A DNA stretch of 64,000 bases, from NCBI RefSeq assembly GCF_019880225.1, contig NZ_CP082284.1, positions 682,001 to 746,000 on the forward strand, written 5' to 3'. Origin of the DNA: Halobaculum rubrum (GTDB lineage Archaea > Halobacteriota > Halobacteria > Halobacteriales > Haloferacaceae). The translations under genes were made by a program, and so were the position numbers. Below, one piece after another: positions 34,463 through 43,457 of the stretch (its first letter is position 1; every line of letters starts with the position of its first letter). Under the pieces are notes generated by a model, which saw only the letters and a list, made by a program, of their open reading frames with translations, made no database searches and was not told the origin of the DNA.

Positions 34463-35160
34463 GCTTCTGGGAGATCGTCGTCGTCGCGGCGGTCGCACAG
34501 CTGGCGGTGCTACCCGGCGAGAAGGTCCAGTTCATCATCGCCGGGCTGTCGACGCGGTATCGCCCGGCGGTCGTCGTCGCCGCGGCGGGAACGGCGTTCG
34601 CCGGGTGGACGGCGCTGGAGATCTGGTTCGGCGCCGCGCTGCAGTCGGTGGTATCGCCGACGCTCCTGGACGGGTTCACCGCCGTGATGTTCCTCGCGTT
34701 CGCCGTGCTGCTCCTCCGGTCGGCGCCCGACAGCGGCGAGGGACTGCCCTCCACGGAGCCGGACGGTGGGCAGGTGCTCCCCGGGATCGACGGGACGGTG
34801 AACGTCTTCGGCCACGAGATCTCCGGCCGGCTCGGGAGCTTCCTCTCCATCTTCTCGATGATGGCAGCCGGGGAGTTCGGCGACAAGACCCAACTGGTGA
34901 CGATCAGCCTCGCCGCGCAGTACGGGGCGACCTCCGCCATCTGGTTCGGCGAGATGGCGGTCATCCTCCCGGTGAGCCTCGCGAACGCCTATCTCTTCCA
35001 CCGGTTCAGCCACCGCTTCGACGTCCGGAAGGCGCACCTCGCCGGCGCGGCGCTGTTCGCGTTCTTCGGGCTCGACACGGTGTTGGCGCTGGCGACCGGG
35101 TTCTCGATCTGGGAGACGGTCGTCGGTGCCGTGTCGGCGGCCGTGCTGGCACTGGTGTGA
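34459..35160 (+). CDS. GDT1/TMEM165 (UPF0016)-family cation transporter
   Basis: 233 residues, about six transmembrane helices in two halves. The second half has the family motif E-x-G-D-K-(S/T): AAGEFGDKTQLVTI. The first half has a degenerate copy (VLPGEKVQFIIAGLSTRY) that lacks the Asp. Family members move Mn2+ and Ca2+ and in bacteria act as manganese exporters. The GTG start overlaps the DtxR stop by GTGA, tying synthesis of the two together, consistent with a metal exporter under metal control. Confidence 0.88.
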   Translation: MSFWEIVVVAAVAQLAVLPGEKVQFIIAGLSTRYRPAVVVAAAGTAFAGWTALEIWFGAALQSVVSPTLLDGFTAVMFLAFAVLLLRSAPDSGEGLPSTEPDGGQVLPGIDGTVNVFGHEISGRLGSFLSIFSMMAAGEFGDKTQLVTISLAAQYGATSAIWFGEMAVILPVSLANAYLFHRFSHRFDVRKAHLAGAALFAFFGLDTVLALATGFSIWETVVGAVSAAVLALV

Positions 35161-35236
35161 CAGCGGCGGCGACGGTGCGGGATGGGCTGAACGCGAACCG
35201 GGGCGTTATTCACGGCAGCGTGCCTCGGCACCGAAC

Positions 35237-35923
35237 GTGTCAGTCGTCGCCTCACTGGTCGCCGGCGTCGTGTTCGGCCTCGCGCTGGCCGCGCCGCCGG
35301 GACCGATGAACGCCGTCATCGCCGAGGAGAGCGTTCTCCGCGGGTGGACCGCCGGCTTCCGGGCCGGCCTCGGCGCGGCGACCGCCGACGCGATCTTCTT
35401 CGTGCTGTCGCTCGTCGGCATCGTCGGGTTCCTGAACGACGCGCCGCTCGTCAAGGGCCTCATGGTCGGCGTCGGCGGCGTGCTCATGCTGTACTACGCG
35501 TACGGCGCGGCCCGGGAGATCCGCGGCTCCTTCCTCGATGTCGACGCCGATCTGGTCGACGAGGAGTCGGCGGGGTTCCGGAAGGCGCTGGCGCTGGCGC
35601 TGGCGAACCCCTACCAGGTGCTGTTCTGGCTCACCGTCGGCGTCGGACTGCTCGAACCCGGGGAGATCGACGTGTTCGGCGCCGCCGACGTGACGGAGCT
35701 CGCGGGAACGCTCGTCGTCGAGACCGGAAGCCCCGCACTGTTGATCGGCTTCTTCGGCGGTATCGGGCTGTGGATAGCCGGCTTTCCGGGCGCGCTCGTC
35801 GCCGCCAAGCGGCGCGTCGAGGCGCTCGCACCGGTCGTCGCCGCGCTGTCTGCGCTGTTGCTCGGCGGCTTCGGCGTCGCCTTCCTGTTCGACGCGGCTC
35901 GGACCCTCGGTCCGCTGGTGTGA
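35237..35923 (+). CDS. LysE-family exporter
   Basis: 228 residues, six predicted transmembrane helices, LysE/RhtB superfamily. It starts VSVVASLVAGVVFGLALAAPPGPMNAVIAEES, whose PGP-containing loop is the family hallmark; NPYQVLFWL near residue 125 is another. The family exports amino acids or related small molecules; the substrate here is not readable. The GTG at 35237 has a TATA-like CGTTATTC (35204-35211) about 26 bp upstream, so it has its own promoter rather than being part of the DtxR operon. Confidence 0.85.
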   Translation: MSVVASLVAGVVFGLALAAPPGPMNAVIAEESVLRGWTAGFRAGLGAATADAIFFVLSLVGIVGFLNDAPLVKGLMVGVGGVLMLYYAYGAAREIRGSFLDVDADLVDEESAGFRKALALALANPYQVLFWLTVGVGLLEPGEIDVFGAADVTELAGTLVVETGSPALLIGFFGGIGLWIAGFPGALVAAKRRVEALAPVVAALSALLLGGFGVAFLFDAARTLGPLV

Positions 35924-36206
35924 CCCGTCGGAACCGGTTTCGACGCCGGAGCCGACACCGGTGCCGGTGCTGGGCGGAGTTCGGGGCGAACAGGCGACCG
36001 ATCCGGTCCCGACGCGCGTGGTCGCACACCCGCTGACGCGCCGGGTCAGTTGTCACCGCATCGGCGACGATGGTCCCGTTTCCGCACATAAACGCTCGCC
36101 TCGGCAGTCGTTCGCCCCGGCCGTTCGTGCTGGCCGTTCGCGCAGTCGGTCCGGACGGCTCGGCGACACGGCAACCCCTTTACATCCCCACGCGGAACCA
36201 GCGGCT

Positions 36207-37253
36207 ATGTTCGAGAAGTCGACGTGGATCAAGCTCCCGCGGAACGTCCTCGTCGGGCACGGCGTGCTCGACGACGTGGGGACGGCCGTCGCGGAGCTGT
36301 CGCTCGCCGGCACGCCCCTGCTCGTCACCTCGCCGACGCCGAACGACCTCGCCGGCGACCGACTGCGCGCGCAGTTCGACGGCGTCGAGACCGTCACGGT
36401 CGACTCCGCGAGTTTCGGCGCCGTCGCGGAGATCGTCGAAGCTGCCGAGGCCGCCGGCGCGACGTTCCTCGTCGCGCTGGGCGGCGGCAAGCCGATCGAC
36501 CTCGCGAAGATGGCCGCCGACGAACTGGGCGTCGGGTTCGTCTCGGTTCCCACCGCCGCGAGCCACGACGGGATCGTCTCCGGCCGATCGTCGATCCCCG
36601 AGGGCGACACGCGCCACTCCGTCGCCGCGGATCCGCCGCTCGCGGTCATCGCGGACACGGAGATCATGGCGAACGCGCCGTGGGAGCTCACCACCGCCGG
36701 CTGCGCCGACATCATCTCGAACTACACCGCCGTCAAGGACTGGCGGCTGGCGCGCCGGCTGAAGAACGTCGAGTACAGCGAGTACGCGGGCGCGCTCTCG
36801 GAGATGACCGCCGAGATGCTCGTCGACAGCGCCGACTCGATCAAACAGGGCCTCGAGGAGTCCTCGTGGATCGTCTCGAAGGCGCTCGTCTCCTCGGGCG
36901 TCGCCATGTCGATCGCCGGCTCCTCGCGGCCGGCCTCCGGCGCCGAGCATCTGTTCTCCCACCAGCTCGACCGGATCGCCGAGTCCCCCGGGCTCCACGG
37001 CCACCAGGTCGGCGTCGGGTCCATCCTCACGGAGTTCCTCCACACCGGCGAGAACGGCCAGTGGCGCGCCATTCGCGACGCGCTGGAGGCGATCGGCGCC
37101 CCGACGACCGCGACCGAACTCGGCATCGACGACGAGACCGTGATCGAGGCGCTCACGACCGCACACACGATCCGCGACCGCTACACCATCCTCGGCGACG
37201 GCGTCAACGAGGACGCGGCGGTCGAAGTCGCCACGTTCACCGGCGTTATCTAA
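36207..37253 (+). CDS. egsA: sn-glycerol-1-phosphate dehydrogenase
   Basis: 348 residues. The enzyme reduces dihydroxyacetone phosphate to sn-glycerol 1-phosphate, the archaeal lipid backbone of opposite chirality to bacterial lipids. Visible are the NAD(P) loop ALGGGKPIDLAKMAA, the substrate/metal region SVPTAASHDGIVSGRSSI, and metal ligands in AGCADIISNYTAVKDW and HGHQVGVGS. Length fits the family. TATA-like CCTTTACA (36177-36184) is about 24-30 bp upstream of the ATG, so the mRNA is probably leaderless. Confidence 0.95.
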   Translation: MFEKSTWIKLPRNVLVGHGVLDDVGTAVAELSLAGTPLLVTSPTPNDLAGDRLRAQFDGVETVTVDSASFGAVAEIVEAAEAAGATFLVALGGGKPIDLAKMAADELGVGFVSVPTAASHDGIVSGRSSIPEGDTRHSVAADPPLAVIADTEIMANAPWELTTAGCADIISNYTAVKDWRLARRLKNVEYSEYAGALSEMTAEMLVDSADSIKQGLEESSWIVSKALVSSGVAMSIAGSSRPASGAEHLFSHQLDRIAESPGLHGHQVGVGSILTEFLHTGENGQWRAIRDALEAIGAPTTATELGIDDETVIEALTTAHTIRDRYTILGDGVNEDAAVEVATFTGVI

Positions 37254-37303
37254 GGTCTGCGATCGATCGCGAGGAACGGCGGTTCTCGCGACTCGGTCGT
37301 CTC

Positions 37304-38083
37304 TCAGTCGTCTCCGCGAGCCGCGCGCGTCGGCGGCCCGTCGGACGGGTGAGCGCTCCTCGCACCGTCCGGTCGCTCGTCGAGGCGCCGCAGCCGCTCG
37401 CCGAGCGGCGGGTGCATCGACAGCGACGCGAGCAGCCGACGGAGGCGACCCCCTGCCGGGGCCGTCCGACCGAGGTGACCACCGGCGGCGAGCCTGGCGA
37501 GCGCGTCGCGAAAGTCGTCGCCCGCGCCGCCGGCGGCGACCGCGTCGGCGTCGTACTCGGTCCAGCGCGCGACCCGCACCGAGAGGTACGCAAGCGGGAC
37601 CGCGAGGACCGCGCCAGCGACCAGTCCCGCGCGTCCGAACAGCGTCGCATCGACGGCCCACGCGACGGCGTACGCGCAGGGGATCCCGACCCTGAGGGGA
37701 ACGTGCCCTCTGGCGAGGTGTGCGTACTCGTGTCGTACGACCGCCGCGACGCCCTCGGAGTCGAGTTCGCGCAACAGCCCGGTCGAGACGAACACCCGAC
37801 CGTGACCGGCCGTCAGCCCCGCGGCGTACGCGACAACCCGTCCGTCGCGTCCGAGGACGCCGACGCGGTCGGCCGGGACGCCGGCGCGCTCGACCGCGCG
37901 GGCGGCCTCCTCGGGAAGCGCCGCCGGGCGCTCTGCCCGGAAGACGAGCGCCGGGGCGAGGCGAACCCCGAGGAAGCCGACCGCGATGAGCGCCCACAGT
38001 TCCCACCAGTCGCCCGCCCACGACAGCGCGGTCGACAGCACGGAGGGAACCGCCGGCGACGACACCGGTGGGAGGGAAAACAC
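37304..38083 (-). CDS. M48/M56-like membrane metallopeptidase
   Basis: 259 residues. A transmembrane helix near residues 27-46 precedes a gluzincin domain with zinc motif R-H-E-Y-A-H-L-A-R-G-H (HExxH) and a third ligand in RWTEYDADAVAAGG. Two further hydrophobic helices (about 132-170) lie between them, as in HtpX/BlaR-type peptidases. The start is a GTG at 38083 with a TATA-like GCCTACAC about 24-30 bp upstream. Substrate unknown; quality control of membrane proteins is usual for the HtpX group. Confidence 0.85.
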   Translation of the reverse strand: MFSLPPVSSPAVPSVLSTALSWAGDWWELWALIAVGFLGVRLAPALVFRAERPAALPEEAARAVERAGVPADRVGVLGRDGRVVAYAAGLTAGHGRVFVSTGLLRELDSEGVAAVVRHEYAHLARGHVPLRVGIPCAYAVAWAVDATLFGRAGLVAGAVLAVPLAYLSVRVARWTEYDADAVAAGGAGDDFRDALARLAAGGHLGRTAPAGGRLRRLLASLSMHPPLGERLRRLDERPDGARSAHPSDGPPTRAARGDD

Positions 38084-38131
38084 ACCAGTCGAGTCCGCGT
38101 CCGCGAGTGTAGGCTTTTCCCCGGGGTCGGA

Positions 38132-38647
38132 TCACAGCGGGTACTCCGCCACCTCCGGGTACATGAGGTCGTCCGGACGGTCGTGGACCCAGCGGACCGC
38201 CGCGATCTCGCCCTCCCGGGGTTCTGGATCGCCGGCGACGTAGTCGGCGTCGAAGGTGGCGATCAGCCGGAACAGGGTCGGCCTGTCGGGGGCGTCGACG
38301 GCGACGCGATGGAGCATCACCAGCCCGCGGAGGTCGACCTCGACGCCCGCCTCCTCGCGCGTCTCCCGAACGGCTGCCTCCGCGATCGACTCCCCCGGTT
38401 CGTCCTTCCCGCCGGGTTCCGACCACGCCGACTCGCCCTCGTGCCTGACCATCAGTGCGGCGCCGTCGTCGCGGCGGACCCATGCACCGGCTCCGCCGAG
38501 GGTGTCGGCGGCGAAGCGTTCCCGGTCCCGCTCCCACTCGGCGGGCGTCACCTCCCAGTGGGGCTCCGCGAGCGGGCAATCGCCCCACTCCTCGCGCAGG
38601 CGAGCGATCGCGTCGTCGACGACGGCGCGAGAGGCGTCAGTGACCAT
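38132..38647 (-). CDS. NUDIX hydrolase
   Basis: 171 residues with a complete NUDIX box, GKDEPGESIAEAAVRETREEAGV (pattern Gx5Ex7REUxEExGU), from about residue 79. The box binds Mg2+ and cleaves nucleoside-diphosphate-X substrates. A helical N-terminal extension (1-48) is present. Substrate preference cannot be read from the sequence. The gene ends about 48 bp before the start of the M48-like gene on the same strand, so co-transcription is possible. Confidence 0.9.
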   Translation of the reverse strand: MVTDASRAVVDDAIARLREEWGDCPLAEPHWEVTPAEWERDRERFAADTLGGAGAWVRRDDGAALMVRHEGESAWSEPGGKDEPGESIAEAAVRETREEAGVEVDLRGLVMLHRVAVDAPDRPTLFRLIATFDADYVAGDPEPREGEIAAVRWVHDRPDDLMYPEVAEYPL

Positions 38648-38756
38648 GGGCGCCGGTGACGGTCGGGGCCACAAAAGCCCGCCCGTGTCGATCGACGAGG
38701 TCGACGCCGGCGCCCGAACCCGAAGACGCAAGTCGGCGCCGCCCCAAACGCGCCCA

Positions 38757-39398
38757 ATGGCAACAGCGGACGCGAGCGGCCCGCTCGGCACCGTGAAAGA
38801 GTACCCGCGCGCCACGGTCGCCGTGGTGTCGGCCGTCGGCTACGCGCTCGTCATCGGAACGTTCGCGGGCGTCGTCCCCGACTCGGTGTTCCCGTCGCTC
38901 ACGCAAGGCGAGGTGAACCTCCTGAGCCACGCCATCGCCGCGGTCAACACCGTGACGACCGCGCTGCTCGTGCTCGGGTGGCGCTGGATCCGCGCGGGCG
39001 AGGTGCGAAAGCACGCCGCCGCGATGAGCGCCTCGTTCGGCCTGATCATGGTGTTCCTCGTCATGTACCTCGCGAAGGTCGGCGGCGGCCCGGGCGAGAA
39101 ACACATCATCATCCGGGAGACCGCGTTCCTCGGCGCGTACGCCGGCGCCGTCGAGGTCGCGTACCTCGCGATGCTCGCGATCCACATCCTCCTGTCGGTG
39201 GTGACGGTGCCGGTCGTCCTGTACGCGCTCGTCCTCGGGGCGACCCACACGCCCGAGGAACTCCGCACCGAGACCCCCCACAAGCGCGTCGGCCGGATCG
39301 CCGCGGGCACGTGGATCGTCTCGCTCTCGCTGGGCGTCGTCACGTACGTGCTGCTCAACTGGGTGTACGCCTACGAGTTCGTCCGCGTCGCCCGATAG
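38757..39398 (+). CDS. DUF420 membrane protein
   Basis: 213 residues with about five transmembrane helices. Histidines in LLSHAIAAVNTVTTALLVLGW and MLAIHILLSVVTVPVVLYAL and the sequence AGEVRKHAAAMSASFGLIMVF are typical of DUF420, a family found near haem-copper oxidases and believed to help their assembly. No oxidase genes are in this window. The start is ATG 38757, divergent from the NUDIX gene. Confidence 0.85.
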   Translation: MATADASGPLGTVKEYPRATVAVVSAVGYALVIGTFAGVVPDSVFPSLTQGEVNLLSHAIAAVNTVTTALLVLGWRWIRAGEVRKHAAAMSASFGLIMVFLVMYLAKVGGGPGEKHIIIRETAFLGAYAGAVEVAYLAMLAIHILLSVVTVPVVLYALVLGATHTPEELRTETPHKRVGRIAAGTWIVSLSLGVVTYVLLNWVYAYEFVRVAR

Positions 39399-39491
39399 CA
39401 CGTCGCGGAAGTACTGCCGCACCGTCGATGAGTTCCGGTCCCCGCGGCCGCGTCCCGAACCTCTTTGGTCGAACCCGCGAACCGGACGAGC

Positions 39492-40838
39492 GTGACGGAT
39501 CTCTCCGAGCGAACCGACTGGATCGGCGACGTGTTCACGAGCGACGCGGGGTGGGCCCTCCTGGAGAGCCTCGTGGACGTTGGCAACCGCATGGCGGGCC
39601 AGCCCGGCGAGCGCGAGGGGCTCGAACTCGTCCGCGACGCCCTCGCCGAGGCGGGCTGTCGCGACGCACGGATCGACGAGTTCGGGCTACAGGGGTGGGT
39701 TCGGGGCGAGGCTGCCATCGATGCCGACGGCCGGCCCGAACACTGCATCGCGCTGCCGCGCTCGCCCGCCGGCGAGGTGTCGGGCGAGTTCGTCGACCTG
39801 GGCCACGGACTTCCCTCGGACTTCGAGGATGGCGACGTCGAGGGCAACGTCGTGATGGTGTCCTCGGACACGCCCGACGACTTCGACCGCTTCGTCCACC
39901 GTACGGAGAAGTACTACTACGCCGTCGACCACGGCGCCGCCGCGTTCGTCTTCCGCAACCACGTGGAGGGGTGTCTCCCGCCGACCGGCTCGGTCGGCAC
40001 CGACGACGAGCCGATCGGCGATATCCCCGCCGTCGGCGTGAGCGCGGAGGTCGGCGCCAGGCTCGCCCGGCGCGCGGCGGGCGACGCCGTCACCGTCGAC
40101 GTCGACTGCGAGACGCCCGAGGCCACCAGCGGGAACGCGATGGCCGAGCTCGGTCCCGACACCGACGAAGAGGTCCTCGTCTCCTCGCACGTCGACGCCC
40201 ACGACATCGCGGAGGGCGCGATGGACAACGGCGCCGGAACCGCCACGATCGTCGAGGTCGCGAACGCGCTCGCGGGGATAGAGGACGAACTGGACACCCG
40301 GGTCCGGTTCGTCGCCTACGGCGCCGAGGAGGTCGGTCTCGTCGGCTCCGGCGTCGAGGCCGAGCGCGCCGACCGCGACGCGATCGAGGCGATCGTCAAC
40401 GTCGACTCCAACGTCTTCGGCCGGACGCTGTCGCTGTCGACGCACGGCTTCGACGACCTGACCGCCGCCGCCGAGCGCCTCTCGGACCGCTTCGACCACC
40501 CGGTATCGACCAGCGAGAAGCAGGTCCCCCACAGCGATCACTGGCCGTTCGTGATCCACGGGGTCCCGGGCTACATGGTCTCCGGCGAGACCGAGGGGCG
40601 CGGGCGCGGCTGGGGACACACCGAGGCCGACACCCTGGAGAAGCTGGAGCCGCGCAACCTCCGCGAGCAGGCGATCCTCCTGACCGCGCTCGTCGCGGAT
40701 CTGGCCGACGCCGACACCGACGTGGCCCGCCGCGAGCCGAGCGAGATCGCCGCCGCGCTGGAGGCGGAGGACAAGGCGACCGGGATGAAGGTGATCGGCG
40801 ACTGGCCGTACGACGACGACGGAATCGTTGTCGAATAG
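39492..40838 (+). CDS. M28-family metallopeptidase
   Basis: 448 residues. A PA-type insert domain (about 100-190) precedes the zinc peptidase core. Ligands are His/Asp in VSSHVDAHDIAEGAMDNGAG, Glu in AYGAEEVGLVGSG, Asp in IVNVDSNVF and a late His in GRGWGHTEADTLEKL. M28 enzymes are aminopeptidases or carboxypeptidases. There is no signal peptide, so it is probably cytosolic. The start is GTG 39492, about 25-30 bp after a TATA-like CTCTTTGG. Confidence 0.85.
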   Translation: MTDLSERTDWIGDVFTSDAGWALLESLVDVGNRMAGQPGEREGLELVRDALAEAGCRDARIDEFGLQGWVRGEAAIDADGRPEHCIALPRSPAGEVSGEFVDLGHGLPSDFEDGDVEGNVVMVSSDTPDDFDRFVHRTEKYYYAVDHGAAAFVFRNHVEGCLPPTGSVGTDDEPIGDIPAVGVSAEVGARLARRAAGDAVTVDVDCETPEATSGNAMAELGPDTDEEVLVSSHVDAHDIAEGAMDNGAGTATIVEVANALAGIEDELDTRVRFVAYGAEEVGLVGSGVEAERADRDAIEAIVNVDSNVFGRTLSLSTHGFDDLTAAAERLSDRFDHPVSTSEKQVPHSDHWPFVIHGVPGYMVSGETEGRGRGWGHTEADTLEKLEPRNLREQAILLTALVADLADADTDVARREPSEIAAALEAEDKATGMKVIGDWPYDDDGIVVE

Positions 40839-40930
40839 GGACACGCGATCGGGGGAGCGATAGCCGGGAACGCCGTTCCCGCGGGCGATACCCCGTTCGT
40901 TAAGTCGGCCCCCGGTCAACCTCCGGCACC

Positions 40931-41656
40931 ATGACCGAGTTCCGCGCGGCGCTGGCGGGCGACGACGGCAGCCTCCGCGAGGCGGTCGAGGCCGCCGGCG
41001 GCGCGGTCGTCGCCGGCGACGCCGACCCGGACGCGGTCGTCACCCTGGGCGAGCGCGCGCTCGTCGAGACCGCTCTCGGAGAGCCGTCCGCGCCGGTCCT
41101 CCCGGTCGACGCCGGCGACGGGCGACACGCCGTTCGCCGGGTCGACGCGGAGGCCGCGCTGGCCGCGCTGGCCGACGGGCGCGGGCGGACGGAGTCGCGG
41201 GCGACGCTCTCGGTGACCGTCGACGGCGACCGTCGAGCTCGGGCGGCGTTGGACGCGACGCTGATGACGGCCGAACCGGCGCGAATCTCGGAGTACGCCG
41301 TCAGCGAGGGCGACGACGGCGAACCGATCGCTCGGGTCCGGTCGGACGGCGTCGTCGTCGCGACGCCCGCCGGGTCGAGCGGCTACGCGCGCGCCGCCGG
41401 CGGCTCCGTGCTCGCGCCGGGAACCGGCCTGTCGGTTGTCCCCGTCTCGCCGTTCGCGACGACCGCCGACACGTGGGTGCTCGACGACGAGGCGGTGGTG
41501 CGCGTCGAGCGCGACGACTGCGACGTGGAGTTGATCCTCGACGGCGAGGCCGCCGGCGTCGTCGCCCCCGAGGTCGACATCCGGATCGCGGTCGACGGCC
41601 GCGTTCCGTTCGTTCGAGTGCCGCCGTCGGCCGTCTCGTCACGGGCGCGACGCTGA
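40931..41656 (+). CDS. NAD kinase-like protein without the GGDG motif
   Basis: 241 residues. The C-terminal half has the NAD/diacylglycerol kinase beta-sandwich signature DGVVVATPAGSSGYARAAGG and a late DGE strand. The N-terminal half is short and the GGDGT phosphate loop is replaced by VVTLGERALVE, and the NE/D motif region reads ALDATLMT. Catalysis as an NAD kinase therefore looks doubtful; a regulatory or altered role is possible. TATA-like CGTTAAGT at 40898-40905 supports the ATG at 40931. Confidence 0.72.
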   Translation: MTEFRAALAGDDGSLREAVEAAGGAVVAGDADPDAVVTLGERALVETALGEPSAPVLPVDAGDGRHAVRRVDAEAALAALADGRGRTESRATLSVTVDGDRRARAALDATLMTAEPARISEYAVSEGDDGEPIARVRSDGVVVATPAGSSGYARAAGGSVLAPGTGLSVVPVSPFATTADTWVLDDEAVVRVERDDCDVELILDGEAAGVVAPEVDIRIAVDGRVPFVRVPPSAVSSRARR

Positions 41657-41795
41657 CCCAGTCTGGGGGTTCGGCCTTCGGGGCGGCTCTCGGATCGACC
41701 TCTCCCCCATCCCGTTCCCGTCGCCTCGGTTCGCCCCGGCTCACCCCCGCACGGGATTGGAAAGCTTCTAATGAGTCGTGGACCGATTTCCCCCT

Positions 41796-42248
41796 ATGTT
41801 ACCGTCACCGCTGGAGTTCCTCGTCCCCCTCGGGGCGCTGGAGTCCGTGGCGGGGGTGTTGCCGTACGTCATCCTCGTTGTCGTGCTCGTGAACGTGGTC
41901 ACCCGGCTGCTCGCACAGCGGAGCTTCGAGCGCGCGGCCGCCGAGGGAGACGACGACGAAGCTCTGAGCCGGTATCTCCCCCACGAGACCGTGAACGTCC
42001 TGCTCATCGTGCTGTCGTTCGCGTTCATGATCGTCGAGCCGCACGGCGGGATGGTGCTGTCCGTGCTCGTCCTCGGGATGGTCATCTCGGACTTCTTCGA
42101 GTACGAGTCCCGCCGCGTCGAGGCCCGGAACGACCTGGAGATGGACAAGCCCAACAGCGCGATCGTCGCCTCGGTGCTGGTGATCGCGTACGCCGGCTAC
42201 CAGGCGCTGTTCTTCGTCATCGAGCCGATCTGGAACTCGATCATCTGA
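41796..42248 (+). CDS. DUF7313-like membrane protein
   Basis: 150 residues with four transmembrane stretches: VAGVLPYVILVVVLVNVVTR, NVLLIVLSFAFMIVEP, GMVLSVLVLGMVISDFF and IVASVLVIAYAGYQALFFVI. A short cytosolic ESRRVEARNDLEMDKPN loop precedes the last. I place it tentatively in haloarchaeal DUF7313; function unknown. TATA-like CTTCTAATG about 24-31 bp upstream supports the ATG at 41796 over the upstream in-frame ATG at 41778. Confidence 0.78.
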   Translation: MLPSPLEFLVPLGALESVAGVLPYVILVVVLVNVVTRLLAQRSFERAAAEGDDDEALSRYLPHETVNVLLIVLSFAFMIVEPHGGMVLSVLVLGMVISDFFEYESRRVEARNDLEMDKPNSAIVASVLVIAYAGYQALFFVIEPIWNSII

Positions 42249-42348
42249 GGGGTCGACTCGGCCGTCCGGGACGCCCCCGCGGCTGACCCGCTCGCTCCCC
42301 AACCGCCGGGAGGCGAACGACTTTCACTGTTCTCGCGCACGCGAGCAC

Positions 42349-43362
42349 ATGCCCAGCTACGACACCGCGCTGTTCGTCGGCGGCACCCGGTTCATCGGCC
42401 GGCACACCGTCGAGGCGTTCCTCGACGCCGGATACGACGTCACGACCGTCACACGCGGCGAACACGCCGACCCGTTCGCGGATCGGGAGGGCGTGAGTAA
42501 CCGGACAGGCGACCGGACCGTCCGCGAGGACCTCGAAGCCGCCCGCGATGCGGTCGACCCCGACGTCGTCGTCGACTTCGTCGCCCTCCACCCCGGCGAG
42601 GTACGCGAGGCGACCGACGTGTTCGCCGACGCACGGTACGTGTACGTCTCCTCCGGGTCGGCGTACGTCCCGGGGGACGTGCCGATGCGCGAGGATAAGA
42701 CAGAACTGCACCCCTGCGAGCCCGAGCAGGAGGAGGACGACGACGCCGGAACCTACGGCCCGCGCAAGGCCGAGGGCGACCGCGTCGTCTTCGCCGCCGC
42801 CGAGGCGGGCGTCGAGGCGATGGCCGTCCGGCCGATGCTCGTTCAGGGGCCCCACGACTACACCGAGCGCTTCGGCTATTGGGTGGACCGTGTCGCCGAA
42901 CACGACGAGGTGCTCGTCCCCGGTGATGGCGGATCGTTGCTCCACCGCGTGTACGTGGAGGACCTCGCCCGGGCGCTCCTGCTCGTCGCCGAGGAGGGCG
43001 AGCCCGGCGAGGCGTACAACGCCGCCGACCGGTCGGCGTACTCCCTCGATCGTTCGCTGGAGCTGATCGCCGACGCCCTCGACACGGACGTGACGCCGGT
43101 GCACGCGAGCGAACGGGAGCTCGCCGCCCACGACGTGGACCCGGGCGGGTTCCCGCTGTACACGCCCGAGCCGATGCTGGTGTCGACCGGGAAGCTCGCG
43201 GCGCTGGGATGGGAGTCGACGCCGCCGGCGGCGTACGTCGCCGAGACGGCGCGGGCGCACGTCGATGCGGGCGTCAGCGGTCCCGAGGAATCGCTCGACC
43301 GGGCAACCGAGGAGGCGGTGATCGCGGCCCTGCGCGACGGGAGCGGCGAGGACGACGAATAG
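42349..43362 (+). CDS. NAD-dependent epimerase/dehydratase family protein (copy 1)
   Basis: 337-residue extended short-chain dehydrogenase/reductase. The NAD site is LFVGGTRFIGRHTVEAFLDAG (GGTxFIG, as in isoflavone-reductase/RNA-binding CSP41-like members). The usual YxxxK is shifted to GTYGPRKAEGDR. The next gene is a close paralogue on the same strand, 95 bp downstream, so this is a tandem duplication. Substrate unknown; nucleotide-sugar epimerases are the nearest well-known group. Confidence 0.85.
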   Translation: MPSYDTALFVGGTRFIGRHTVEAFLDAGYDVTTVTRGEHADPFADREGVSNRTGDRTVREDLEAARDAVDPDVVVDFVALHPGEVREATDVFADARYVYVSSGSAYVPGDVPMREDKTELHPCEPEQEEDDDAGTYGPRKAEGDRVVFAAAEAGVEAMAVRPMLVQGPHDYTERFGYWVDRVAEHDEVLVPGDGGSLLHRVYVEDLARALLLVAEEGEPGEAYNAADRSAYSLDRSLELIADALDTDVTPVHASERELAAHDVDPGGFPLYTPEPMLVSTGKLAALGWESTPPAAYVAETARAHVDAGVSGPEESLDRATEEAVIAALRDGSGEDDE

Positions 43363-43457
43363 CGTCGCGCGTTCACCCGCACCCACCGACCGCGACGAAC
43401 CGGCGATCCCGCCGGGGGACCGCGAGGTTTTCGGCCGCCGCCCGCGAGGCCCCGCGT

